The position numbers and the translations under genes were made by a program. DNA of 64,000 nt, from positions 372,550 to 436,549 of the forward strand of contig KV748262.1 in the NCBI GenBank assembly GCA_001692895.1. The letters run 5' to 3'. Position 1 is the first letter of the stretch. Every line of letters begins with the position of its first letter. Under the pieces are notes generated by a model. That model was not told the DNA's origin. It ran no database searches and worked only from the letters and a program-made list of their open reading frames with translations. The DNA comes from Cenococcum geophilum 1.58. Its lineage: Eukaryota; Ascomycota; Dothideomycetes; Gloniales; Gloniaceae. Positions 22,470 to 33,480 of the stretch are shown here, in pieces.

Positions 22470-23545
22470 AATAACTTTCTACCTAAGCCGATCTCCTAAG
22501 CTATATATCTTTACTTATATATAACGCTCGCACCTTTTACAACAAAGTATATAAGGGTAATTAGGGTCGGATAGATAACTACTATCCTTAATGTAATATA
22601 TAAACTCGGCTTTATAACTAATATTATAATAGGTTTTAGTCATGCAGAGGGTATCAAGACAGTTATTAATGTTTTTGCTTTTGCGCTTAGCCGCGATATA
22701 CCTTACCTTAGCGGATTAAAGTAGTAATTCTGTTTATTATAGCTAAGATTGGACAGCTTAAAGTTTTAGTATAAAATTTTCCTCTATGTCCTTAGATGCG
22801 GTAATCGCTGTCCGTATAATGCCGATGGCGAAATCGCTTATAATGTCTAGCTCTATAAAGTCCCTAAGTTTAATAAGCTCTTTAATATACTTAGCCGCTA
22901 TTAAGGTAATTATATTATATAATGCTAAGTCGCCTATTAGGCTAAAGACATCCTTAATAATATTAGGAAACCCGTCTACGGACCAGCTGGTTCCTAGAAT
23001 GTATTGGATTTTTATATTCGCAAGCTCTTTTAGCTATAGTATATTGTAGTAATCGGTAATTGCATTAATATAAACGTAATAAAGTGTAATATGGGCCGTC
23101 GTCGGCCGTATCGTTGTGTCTTTATTATCGCCACCGCTATTATCTAGTTTAGATGGCGATAAGGCATCGGCGTTGTTAATATTAGATCCTTGCTCCTCCT
23201 TGCCATTTTTATAATCCCTCTTATATATAAATTAGATTATCCTCTTAACAGTACCGGAATTAAACTCGTTAATATTTATAATATTAGTCACCGCCTCCTA
23301 CCCGTTAGTTAGTTAGTTAGGGTTAATTCTACTAGACATTTAGTTAGCTTTTACCTAAAAGCCTCTATTATAGGCAGCTGTAAGTATAGGAGATTAGGTG
23401 CATATAATCGCTTTATAGACTTTAAACTCTAGCCCCTGGCATATAAGTTTTAAGTTACTATATTTCTCGCTGTCTATAAGCTGCGCTAAGCTAAATAGAA
23501 CACTTTTAGATGGTATATTTCTCTAGTTTTAACTACATCTTAAGC
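22470..23545 (-). pseudogene. BTB/POZ domain protein, broken
   Basis: BTB proteins are dimerising adaptors, often for cullin-3 ligases. On minus the N-terminal half has the BTB order: LIDSEKYSNLKLICQGLEFK (23490-23430), VYKAIICT (decayed VHK..VC..S), AAYNRGF, then NEFNSGTVKRIIxFIYKRDY (23264-23205; family ..VERMLQYLYTGDY). A Ser/Asp/Gly linker with NSGGDNKDTT follows. The back half is helical: HITLYYVYINAITDYYNILQ then LKELANIKIQYIL (23085-22990), as in the long fungal BTB proteins. A decayed Cys-rich tail lies at 22660-22540 (CCKRC). RIP-type stops are few in the middle, so this is among the better-preserved cargo genes. The start near 23545 is approximate. Confidence 0.8.
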
Positions 23546-24289
23546 AATATTTAAGGGAGTAATTTAGTATTAAACAGGATGATTAAGAATAAGAACTCTG
23601 CTTTATTAAACATAGCTCTAGAGCCTCTATATATACATTAAGAAGTCGTTATTAGCTTCGTCTAATCTACGACGGATTTAGCTAGTTAGTTAGAGCTTTA
23701 AACGTCAGTTGCTTGATTAAGGACTAGTGTGACTTCTAAAGTTCTAGGAAGGGTAAGTGGCGGGGTATGCGGCGGCCGCAGCGCCTAGAAGCAGTTAGTG
23801 GTCATATAATAGAGGCTTAGTTAAAGGACGTATTCCCGTAGCTTAGGTTAAGGCTCTACACTCCTCCAAGCCATATTAAGTAAAGTTAAATAGTATTATA
23901 TTCCTGTGTACCGGCCCGCTAATTACACTATTCCACTTTTTTCTTAACTATGTACTAATACAACCCGCATAATTACTTAGCTCGTAAGATTAGCCATGCT
24001 TATATAGTTTACAAAAATTAAGCATTAGGTTTTAAAAGACCACTTCTATATAGCCTTTCTATCTTTGTTACAAAAGAAGTATATTTATACTAGGTATTTT
24101 AGCAAGGCCGGGAGAAGAGAGCGTAGAGAGGGGGTTTAATTTTAGTGGGGGTTGTAAGCATAGGCGAACGTGAAGGCATAAGGCGCGAAGGGCTTTAGGC
24201 TTAGTTATAGAATGATAGTAAATCGCTAGACCATTATATAAGCCGCACAAGATCTTGTATTCTTTAAACGAAATTAAGCAATTTAAGCA
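23546..24289. other. Intergenic, no recognisable gene
   Basis: Lies between two divergently or tandemly placed minus-strand genes and would include the BTB promoter. It holds a GC-rich patch (CGGGGTATGCGGCGGCCGCA, 23761-23780). A 60-codon minus open frame at 24068-24250 has no family features and low-complexity neighbours; I do not regard it as a gene. Confidence 0.5.
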
Positions 24290-24839
24290 ACGTAGTTCCT
24301 CTATATAAACTTAACTATTCCCTATACGGAAGTACCAAAGCTATCGTAAGTATTAGGGTAGTAAAGTACGCCAATCTAACTAAAAAGGGAGGCGTAGTAG
24401 CCTAGTTAGCATTATTAAGTTCCTTTACCTCTTTATCTAATTGTTCTAAAGCTTCCTTTCTACCTTTTATAAACTGTACATCGCTGGAAAAGCAATTAGA
24501 CCTCATTAATGTCCTATTATAATTAATTTCCGCTATAACTAATCTGCTACTACGGTAATGTGGCACGACTAAAGTTATTTAAATAATTATATTATATATC
24601 GGACCTATAGCCTAGTGAATATCGGGTTAAGTATACAGAATGCCGATAATCTTATAAATCTTTAAGATATTAGGGACCTGCTACTTATAATATAGGTAAT
24701 TACTTACTTTTGCTTTACGTAAATCGCCTTCTTCCTATCCTATAAAGGTAATATCTCGTTTTTTATCCTCCTTAGAAATCTCTTCTCCTAACTTTAGAAC
24801 CTAATAGGCTGACTTTTAGCTTCTATTAGACGTATCCAT
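24290..24839 (-). pseudogene. Unrecognised small protein, broken
   Basis: A minus frame opens with ATG at 24839 (MDTSNRS) and runs through few stops: LGEEISKEDKKRDITFIG (24800-24740), GDLRKAKVSNYLYYK, VVPHYRSSRLVIAEINYNR (about 24575-24510), VQFIKGRKEALEQLDKEVKE (24485-24420), then a hydrophobic end FLVRLAYFTTLILTIALVLP (24390-24325) that could be a single membrane segment. About 180 codons. I do not recognise the family. Two undetermined bases lie at 24840 and 24845. Confidence 0.4.
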
Positions 24840-24845
24840 NACGAN

Positions 24846-25400
24846 AATAGGTACCTAAGAGTAGCGATTAGATTACTAAAGATATAGAAGGGGTAGGTTA
24901 TATGCTGCTTGCCTTAGTAGGTAAGTTATTGCCGGTCTTTAGAGGTTGTTAAAGGCCTTTAGAGGTCTATGGAGGTCTTAAAGGCCTATTTATATATTAA
25001 TTAGTAAAACCCTAGCAGAGGCAGTATATACGTATTAGCAAGGTTAAATTGCGTGGCAGTTCTTACTAGAGCAACAAGGAAGTGCGTAGATTTAAGTTAG
25101 GCTATCTACGGCATAGAATGTATAAAGGCAGGCCTAAATACGACTTACTAGACGGTATAAATATAAGAAGACGCCTGTTCTAGCCTTGCTATAAGTAGTA
25201 AAAGATTAGTAAAGGGTAAGATTAAGTGTGCTTGTAGAATATAGGAGGCTAACCTATTATAAGTAGAGAAGCCTGGCTCGGCCGGCTATAAGTATAATTA
25301 CGTAGCATAGGGGGAGGTGTAAATTAGTACGCTATAATTATATATAGAAATGCGAACACGTTATATAATAGCCTTCGCTATACTATTTATGGAAGGAATA
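24846..25400. other. Intergenic, no recognisable gene
   Basis: Moderately AT-rich. A short degenerate repeat AGAGGT(C/T)TATGGAGGTCTTAAAGG lies at about 24938-24990. No coding signal in any frame. Confidence 0.5.
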
Positions 25401-26324
25401 GTTGCTAGCGGAGAGATATATTCTTCTTTAAATTAATCCCTAAAGCCTTAATCCCGGCGACTATGTCCTCCCTATATACGTCCTTATACGCATCCCCATC
25501 TTTATCTTAGTCCTCTTCTATACTATACCTTATATTGCGATTTCTATCATCCTATATCTTACGCTCTATCTATTATAGGATTTCTTTTCCACTATTTATC
25601 TTCTTAACTACACCTAAAAATATAAGAACTTTGTAATAATTCCCTTAGTAAATAAATTCCCTAAAAAAGGTTTTCTAACCGTAGTATTAGTAACGGGCTA
25701 AAGTATAGCAGATAGCTAGTAGCACTAATAAGGCGGGGGTATAGTAGACTTTAATTCTAAAAATATAGGGAGTAAGAAGAAAGTAAAATAGGGGAAATTA
25801 ATGCTATTTAAAACGAGAATTAATAATCTAGTAGCTAAATAGCAGGTTTTCCCAGACATGTAATATACACTACAGATATTCTATACGGTTAAACTATATC
25901 TTAAAGCCTAGAGTATATAAACCCTCCTCTACATTGCTCTTTTCTAAGTCGCTAGAAGACCCCTCTAGCAACTTTAACTATTTAACCTTTAATTTTACCG
26001 CGTTTATATCTTCCATAATTTGCTCCCCGCCTTATATTAGCCCTACTACTTCTAACAGAGCATATAACTACTTTTTAATCCTACTAATACAAAAATGTAT
26101 TAGGACTTAAGCGTACTTAAGTTTAGTAGGTAGATTATAGCGGAAACTAATCCATTTTAAAACCTATAAAGCTTAAGATTTATTAAAAATTACCTAGATT
26201 TATAACCTATTTTAATAAATTTAAACTGTTCTTTTCCCTAAGCGTTAGGAAAGACTCTAGCTATTTTATTATAGCTAGTTTCGGACGTTTTAAAGAGCAT
26301 ATAATACTCTTTTATTCTAGGCAT
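25400..26324 (-). pseudogene. Unrecognised protein with coiled-coil-like middle, broken
   Basis: Minus ATG at 26324 starts MPRIKEYYMLFKTSETSYN. After a frame change (intron or indel) the middle reads VKLKVKxLKLLEGSSSDLEK (about 26010-25945), and the C-terminus reads DDRNRNIRYSIEED then DGDAYKDVYREDIVAGIKAL (about 25560-25450), ending KKNISP. The heptad-like leucines and charged C-terminus suggest a structural or nuclear protein, but no family is recognisable. Confidence 0.4.
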
Positions 26325-26985
26325 ATTTAATAAAGATAGGTATTTTCTCGGTGGCAGTGTGATATAAGAGGTCTAGGTTAGTTAGTGAACGTTTTAGTAG
26401 GTAGTAGATTAAGGTACACTTTATCCTTGCTTTTAAGGGCTTAAACAATCTAACTTAAAAAGAAAAAAGCGTTAAATATGGTACTTATTAGTTCTAAAAG
26501 TATAGCTATATAATTGTAGATAGGAGTAGGGGCAGCGATTAATAAAGATCGTTAAGAGGTTATAGTGCGTGCCGTGTGCTATTTATAGGCCTTATTACAG
26601 CTAGGTAAGAAGTCTAGGCCGCTAGATATATTAAAGGGCAGAAAGGGCACTATAAATGCATCTACGTAGGATAAGATGCTGAGTGTTTAATGTATATAGC
26701 GGCCCGCACAGCGGCCATTATGCATATTAATCTTATTTTAGCGGTGTGTTTAAGGTATTAAAAACATTACTATTAAATCCTCGCCAATAAAAATGGTAAA
26801 GCCTAAGCGTTACTAGTGACGCTTATTTAAGCATTAGGGTGTTAAATATTTGAGGCTTATTTAAAATGCTAAGCATTTTAATATCCGTGCGCGTTGGCGA
26901 ATTAGTATACCTAGCGCGCGAAATATAAATAGGCCGATAAGCCTACCCCTCTAAACTGCCCCACCACTTAAATAATTTTACTTGC
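26325..26985. promoter_or_regulatory. Divergent intergenic region with palindromes
   Basis: Separates a minus gene (ending its start at 26324) from a plus gene (from about 26990), so it would hold both promoters. It carries an inverted repeat TAAGCGT-N8-ACGCTTA (26804-26825) and a perfect palindrome TAAAATGCT-A-AGCATTTTA (26862-26880). It also has the GC-rich repeat GCGGCCCGCACAGCGGCC (26700-26717). These could be factor-binding sites; this is inference only. Confidence 0.4.
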
Positions 26986-26989
26986 AGCG

Positions 26990-27750
26990 AGCTTATAAAA
27001 TTGGATATAGTAACGCAAAAAATAAGTAAGCATAAAACTCTAATAAAGGATTACCGGAATAGGATATATATAGTATCCGTAATTAACAAGTCGCACGTAG
27101 ACCTTATATAATCTAGCCTAGAGGAGACGATATAAAAGATCTAGAAGACTACGCCAACTAAAACTGTACCTACTATTGCCTTAACGGACATTACGGAAAG
27201 TAATAAAGCGTATAAGCTTGCAAAAATAGTATATTTAACATAGTTTACTTTAATATAGTAACTCTAACGGCTAATGCAAATAAGGAATTTAAGTTAAAGA
27301 TACTAGAAATACTACTAAAGTTAGGAGTTGGAGTAGTTAATATAAACTCTTTATATATGGGCCCAACAGTCTATTTTATAGGACGACGTATTTTAATGCA
27401 ATATCTAAACAATTTAGTAGTGTATATATTAGCTTTTAGCCCTTATTAGGACTCCTAGGTCCCGCTTAGTTATATTATCCCGTATTTAGAGAGCGGGTGG
27501 GGCTGTTACTAGGCTAGTTTATAATGGGTAGAATGGAACGGGAGTAAAGGTGGCATTAGTATAATAATTACGGTGCCGATTATTAGCTAAGCCTAAACTA
27601 CTGGTTCTACTTAATAAGGGATATTATTAAACCATTATTATACTACGTTAAAAACCTAAAACTGGGGTGTATAACAATATAAGAGTTTTAGAAGAAATTT
27701 ACTAACATTTATAAGTAGAACTTATAGCAACCGCACTATTAAGGGACTTA
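26990..27750 (+). pseudogene. Unrecognised protein with conserved aromatic block, broken
   Basis: The + frame starts ISKHKTLIKDYRNRIYIVS (about 27020-27080) and continues through TVPTIALTDITESNKAYKLA. After a frame change it reads ANANKEFKLKILEILLKLGV (27270-27330), NINSLYMGPTVYFIGRR (27340-27390), VYILAFSPYxDSQVPLSYI (27421-27480) and YLESGWGCYxASLxWVEWNG (about 27484-27545). The long, nearly stop-free run 27260-27560 with Trp and Gly spacing shows a real folded protein. I cannot name the family. Confidence 0.45.
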
Positions 27751-27751
27751 T

Positions 27752-28070
27752 TGTATACCTATTACGCGGAGCCATAGCTTATCTGTTTGCTGTCGCTAAT
27801 CGCCAGTAGCGTATTACTACCGATTTGGTCTCTATATACCTATTACGCCTCATTATAGCCTATTTATTCGCTGTTACTAATTCCTAGTAGCGTATTACCG
27901 TCGATTTAGTCTCTGTATATCCATTGCGCCTTATTATAGCTTATCTGTTCGCTGTTTCTAATTGCTAGTGGCGTATTACCGTCGATTTGGTCTCCGTATA
28001 CCCATTACGCCTTATTATAGCTTATCTGTTCGCTGTTACTACTAACGTCTATAGAACTAGAGCCGCTAGG
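27752..28070 (-). repeat. 81-bp in-frame tandem repeat, nearly four units
   Basis: Units start at about 27758, 27839, 27920 and 28001, an exact 81-bp period. On minus each encodes 27 residues of the form QWVYGDQIDGNTPLAI plus SNSEQISYNKA. The reading frame is kept across units, so the array is the C-terminal repeat domain of the adjacent minus-strand gene. Confidence 0.9.
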
Positions 28071-29109
28071 GTTTCCATTTAAACACGCTATGCTATTTAT
28101 ATTTAGGTATCTTTACGCAAGATTGCCGCGGGTATTAAAAGGGGTGGGGAAATCTTGTAATAAGCGTTCTTGACTAAGGCGTAGTGTAAGGGATTCGCCC
28201 GCCGGCTTAGAGGCTTAAGGATATTGCTTAATAAATTATAGAGAAGATATTCTATGGCCTGTAATAAATTAAAGATACTACTATTTAGAAGCATAACTAC
28301 TCTTATATATCTGCATACTATTTATTAAGGCCATTATTAGTAGCTAAGGAGGGTGCAATATTATTAGATTTGCGTGTTAGTGATTATACGCTAATATAGG
28401 ATCCCTAGGTTTAGCAACTTCTATATAGGGGCGTTTATAAGGGGAAGAAATTCGCTTTTTTGGGCTTAGCTAGGGCGGGTTAGTGGTGCTAAAATATATT
28501 GGTTTAAGAGAAAGCATCTAACTAGAATAAAGCTCTTGACACTATCCCATCCAAACTAAACATTTTTGCGCAATTTTAAATATTATAAAATAAGACCGGT
28601 GCCGTAAAGCTATAAGAAAATCGTCAATATTAGGTAAATTTAATCTCTGGCAGGCGTTATAGGTAAAGGCTAAGAGAACTAATAGCCCTGCCCCTTTAAG
28701 CCTTTATATAATATAAAGCTTAATTCTATATCCAATAGCTAAAGCCGCTTTAGTGACGTCGTGACATCCTATACTTCTTATAAATAATATAATATAGCTA
28801 ACTCCCTTTACAGAAGCGGCTTAACTTTTAACTAAACTTTTAATCCTTAACGCACTTATAGACTTTAATTGCCATTTCTTAAAAGAATCCATAAGCGTCC
28901 ATTGGCTAAGAAGTTTTTAAAAAATAGCGTTATTTAATAAATTACTATTAGTAGTAATAAGATCCTTAACAAGGGGATATTCGTTTAACCACTTTGGTTT
29001 ACTAACAATAGCCTTTAGATTTTCCCCTACAGATATATTAACAAATGTCTTAATCTTAGAGAGGTTTGCCAATAATGCGTTAAGTAGGTTCGCATATCTA
29101 GGTAAAAGG

Positions 29110-29400
29110 GGAGGTAGAGAAGCAACCTTATTCCCTAAAGAAGGCTAGACACTCCCTAGAGAAGGCTAAATAACATTATCCTTATTTCCTAGAAAAGGCT
29201 AGACATCCTTACTCTCTAAAGAAGGCTTAATAATATCCTTATTCCCTAGAGAAGGCTAGATACTCCCTAGAGAAGACTAGACAGCATTATCCTTATTCCC
29301 TAAAAAAGGCTAGACATTCTTACTTCTTAGAGAAGGCTAGACAATATCCTAATTCCCTAGAGAAGGCTAAATATCCTTACTCCCTAAAGGAGCGTGGAGC
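29110..29400 (-). repeat. CCCTAGAGAAGGCTA tandem repeats, coding for QPSLGNKD units
   Basis: About twelve units of CCCTAGAGAAGGCTAGA(C) alternate with a longer form containing TTATCCTTATT. On minus they give (Q)PSLGNKD(N/I)(V) in one frame, continuous with the sequences on both sides. Confidence 0.88.
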
Positions 29401-29520
29401 GAATTATAGTAGCCGCGTTTATTCTCTAAAAGAGGCGGTAAATATTAAAAGGTGTTAATAGGAAGCTTCTAGAGCCTTTAAATAGTATATATAATATTAG
29501 GGAGATAAGGTTAAAGCTGC

Positions 29521-30140
29521 TTATTAGAAGCATTATAGATAAGATTTAGGGCTACTATAATGCTAAAGTCTATAATAGTGGGTTATAAGTTATATAATTT
29601 ATATTAAGATAAAAGAGTAGTTAAGTGCAGTTCCCCTCCGCTCTTAATTCCCTAGTAGGTCGCTAGCGCCCCTAAAACTTAGAAGAGCCTTACGCTAATT
29701 ATATCGCTTTAATTAAGTATCGCGCACTTAATTAAAGCGATATAATTGGCGTAAGGCCCTTATTGGAGCTGCGCTAATATAGTAGCAATTATTAACCTTA
29801 CTTTTACTTATAATGCGTAGTTAAAAATTAGACCTCTTTTTTAGCTAAGATAAGAGGCGATATAAGTCGCAAACTTAATTAGGCGTATAATGTGAAATAT
29901 TTAGTAATACAGCTCGTTCTATTATAGAAGGCCGTAAGCCTTAATACTATTAGAGGATTCCTTTTTCAACTAACACGTAGAATGCATAATTTGTAATAAT
30001 TTCTTCCTTAAAAAGCCAAAGAGTAAGACGCCTTAATAGATCTAAGGATACTATCTAAAGGAAAGGATATAGAAATACCTAATATATAGAGCTAATTTCC
30101 GCCCTATTACACTAGGGATATATAATTACCTTTATTGCCC
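29521..30140. other. Intergenic with a long hairpin
   Basis: Upstream of the minus repeat gene. It contains the 31-bp-arm inverted repeat at 29688-29756 and otherwise AT-rich sequence without coding signal. Confidence 0.5.
29688..29756. repeat. Foldback: 31-bp inverted repeat with 7-bp loop
   Basis: The left arm (29688-29718) begins CCTTACGCTAATTATATCGC. The right arm (29726-29756) is its reverse complement with a single C/T difference, around the loop ATCGCGC. The RIP-type mismatch suggests the arms were once perfect. It could be a miniature foldback element or a cruciform. Confidence 0.9.
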
Positions 30141-32640
30141 GCTCTGCCGGTTACCTTAACGCGTTTTCTATATCTTTTATTTATTACTACCCTACTTTAC
30201 TATTTTTACCGCTCCTTTTAAACCATTCCCTAGCTTATCCTATTTCCGCTAACTATTTACGGCCGCTCTTTACTCTTTAATATAGATGCTTATTTAACTA
30301 TTAACTTACTTATTAAAGCCGTAACTAGCTAGATTACGCCGACTATTAGTTTCTTAAAGCGTTGTATTTGGCTACCTCTTATATCAATCATTAGTACTTT
30401 AACAGCCGCTTATAGTTAGAATCGAGATTCTAGATACGGTGCATTAATTACCAAGCTTTATTAACGAGCGAATACCCTATAATCTATTAAGGTAGATCTA
30501 GAAAAGGCGTCTTTTATTACTGGGATTAGTTGGCCTATAGAGAGCTCGCAAAGCGAGGAAATAATACCTTCTAAGTTGGACAATTCTAAGCGTCCTAGCA
30601 CTAGTCTATCGTCTAATTAAATTACTGCGGGCCTAAGTAACTAGTAAAGGGCATTTAGGGGTCTAGTAGATTCTATATAAATATAATACCAACAAGTACC
30701 CTAAACACTTAATGATATAATATTAAGTGAAATTCTTAGCACTTGCCTAGATAAGACTTTAATAGATAGGACTCTAACTTATAAGAGGACTGTAGATATA
30801 CTCTCTTATAGAATGATTTATTTAATCCCTAAGCCTCTATGGGATTTCCTTAGTATTCTTTATAGAAGAACTAGAGAGTAAAAAGTATAGGATATTATCT
30901 ATATATCTACTTTCTTTAAGTTAATATATAATCGCTCTAACGCATTATAAGTCTAAGTATATTTAATATCTCCTATATAGTATCTATTCTAATTAAATTG
31001 CAGACTATAATCTAGGCGATTCTCTAAGACTTATAGGACTATATTAAAGAGAAAGGTATAGATAGTGCTCTCTTGTAGAAGCTATGTTTACTCGTTAATA
31101 TTATAGACCTTTAATAGTAGTTTTTTATATCTAGCTTAAAGTTAAGATTTCGGCATATAATTAAAATTAATCCTCTAGTCTTTAAATAAATCCGCTTGCA
31201 CTATAATATAAATTTATATATATTTGTCTAAAATTCTTAAAATTGTAGCGCTCGTGCATTAAGGGGGAGTTGTATTAGTGGCGTTATTACATTTATCAGC
31301 CGCCTAGTATTATTAAATAGATGTGTTCCGCTAAATATCCTCCTAATTACTGCTAACGCTCCTACTATACCTCTTACAGTTTTAATACAAGATGTACTTT
31401 AATTAATTACTCTAGCAATGCAATCTATTACCATTATTTTTAATATTAATAAAATCTATTAATCTAGATAATAAAGTTTACTTTATGGATATTCCTAATA
31501 AGTTAAGAGCGACCAGTCCAGCGTCTAGCAAGGGTTTTACTAACAATAGTTAATCTAGAGCTACTAGCGCCGATTACCCGCTCAATATTAATTAACTTAG
31601 CTCTCTAAAAACCACCCAAACTATTAGTTTACACCATTAGCCTTTCCCTAGTAAAACTCCACTAATACTTTATAAAGTGTAACTTAACTAGCCCTTACAT
31701 AAACAACGAGCCCTTAGCATCCGTATATAAGTCTTAGTTAGTTAAGAAATAATTTAAGTTAATAAACACGACCTTTAAGGATAGTAATGGTTAAGGTAGT
31801 ATTTCGTCTAAGCTTAATAGACTAATATTAGGTTATAAGCAGAAATATTATAGCCTTTTTCTTAATGCCGGAGCAAGTAGTAAATAGATAAATAAAGAGA
31901 AAGCCATTATATACTTTTTAAGGCAGGATAGGTTTCTATTCATAAATATTGCTAGATAGGTACCGTATTCGCTAGCTTAAATTTCAGAGATATACCTAAT
32001 CCTATACGTCTTATACCTTATCCTACTAAGGCTATATATCACTTATATTTGCTAGGTTAAGTAACATATAGGATCTCTCACAACCCTATAACCTGGATAT
32101 TGAGTTTTAGCGTATATCGCCGGTTAGTTTCTTTTCTTAAATGTAACTTCTAATAGCTTTACTAATATTTTTAAAGATTGTTATTGTAAATAAAGCCTTA
32201 TAGGAGCCCTAGTCTTAAAATTAAACACCCTATAAAGATTAAATCCTTATAGAGCTAGGTCACTAGGTATCACTTATAGTTTTATTATAGGATAATGTTG
32301 TAAAAGCCCTGTTAGGGAGAACACTGGGTGCATATCAGCGCCATTATAGCTATATTCTTCGCGCTAAAGAGCCGGCATAGATAGTTAAGGAAGTGAATCT
32401 CCTCGTGGAATTGTGTAATAAGAAATTTCTATTATAGGAAGTCATTAAGGGATATTTTCCGAATAGGCACCATCGATTAATTAAGGAATTCTATAAAAAT
32501 AGCGAGCTAGGTAATTGGGCGTAGCGTCCTCTAAACGTGCAGCTAGGATCTTAACAGATTTAGCGGCTATGGCTTCGGTCCTATAAGCTAGGAGGTTATA
32601 GAAGCTGGGGGCTTATAGGAGCTAGGGGATCCTATAAGCT
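30140..32640 (+). pseudogene. Large unrecognised protein, broken
   Basis: Several + frames carry long protein-like runs. They are SLSLYGIFLVFFIEELESKK (about 30823-30880), YNLGDSLRLIGLY (31006-31044), RPLIVVFYI, AIIYFLRQDRFLFINIARQV (31910-31970), YLILYVLYLILLRLYITYIC (31990-32052), GALVLKLNTLxRLNPYRARS (32205-32262), IGQCCKSPVREHWVHISAII (32290-32345) and WNCVIRNFYYRKSLRDIFRI (32408-32468). Hydrophobic runs suggest membrane segments, and frame changes suggest introns. I recognise no family. Stops are of the RIP type. Confidence 0.4.
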
Positions 32641-33000
32641 AGGTAATTGTGTAAGTAGAGTAGTCTAACCTAGCGCCCTCTAATTAATGCCTAGCGTATA
32701 AATAGGGTATTAATGGGTTTAATAACTTCGCGGCTTTAATCGTGCGAGCTAGGTGATTATGCGAGCTAAGTAATTATACAAGCTAGGTAATTGTACCAGC
32801 TAGGTAATCCTGCGAGCTAGATACTCGTAGGAGCTAGGCGATCCTACGAGCTGGGTAATCGTGCGAGCTAGGTAATTGTGCGAGTATAGTACTCCTACGA
32901 GCTAGGCAATCGTGCGAGCTAGGCGATTGTGCAAACTAGGTAATTATGCGAGTAGGGATCTAACCTAGCGCCCTCTATTAACGCCTAGTATATAAATAGG
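32570..33000 (+). repeat. 17-bp minisatellite GAGCTAGGTAATCGTGC, with flanking 43-bp direct repeats
   Basis: About twelve head-to-tail 17-bp units run from 32744 to 32952, with looser units from 32575. The array lies between two copies of TCTAACCTAGCGCCCTCTA... (32664-32706 and 32959-33000), each ending TATAAATAGG. The unit length is not a multiple of three, so it is non-coding. Confidence 0.9.
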
Positions 33001-33480
33001 AAGTAAATATTAGGAAAATACCAGAACTATAAAAAAAGAAATATATAAGCCCTAGATCTAGAAATATTAAAGAAGTTCCTATATAAAGACCCCTTATATA
33101 TACTTAGAGAAGTTCCTATATAAACAGCCCTATAAGCGTAGCTATAAGTCTAAGCCCTTTCGCGTAACCTAACTACCCTTCCCTACTACACCGGAATAGA
33201 TAAATAACCGCTATATACTATAAGTAGAGAAATAATTTAAACAAAAAGAAAACATTATAAAAAAATATATTTATATCCTTAAGATATAAATCTATAAGTA
33301 CTATAGTCTTAAATACAACTAATAGTTGCTAAGGTGGTATACGTCCTAGGTCTATAAGAAATTTAAAAAATCCTAGGTCGTTAGCATAGATTTACCTTTT
33401 ATTATCGCTTTTAAGGTAGTAAATAAATTTATCTAAGTGAAAGCATAGATTATCGCAAATGCTTTATAGCTCGCTATAAG
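33001..33480. other. AT-rich spacer
   Basis: Holds a short direct repeat GAAGTTCCTATATAAA (33073 and 33111) and poly-A/T. No coding signal. Confidence 0.5.

Larger units (their letters stand above)
27752..29520 (-). pseudogene. Repeat protein with ankyrin-like segment, broken
   Basis: One minus-strand protein can be followed. N-terminal part: PLLENKRGYYNSLHAPLGSK (about 29440-29385). Next comes a Gln/Ser/Leu-rich tandem repeat (29400-29110, units of the type QPSLGNKD). A helical region follows: PLLPRYANLLNALLANLSKI (29115-29056), NLKAIVSKPKWLNEYPLVKDL and LNLPNIDDFLIALRHRSYF (about 28655-28600). An ankyrin-like stretch reads LLQAIEYLLYNLLS...ANPLHYALVKNAYY (28260-28150). The 27-residue repeats end it. 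The ankyrin reading rests on the PLHYA motif and spacing and is moderate. The architecture recalls fungal NLR/ankyrin-type recognition proteins, but no NACHT or effector domain is seen. Confidence 0.5.

Noticed and set aside
22786-23049. 87-codon plus-strand open frame
   Set aside because: Antisense to the well-supported BTB/POZ frame on minus; no motif of its own.
27752-28070. CRISPR-like array
   Set aside because: The units are contiguous 81-bp tandem copies in a coding frame, without unique spacers, in a eukaryotic genome.
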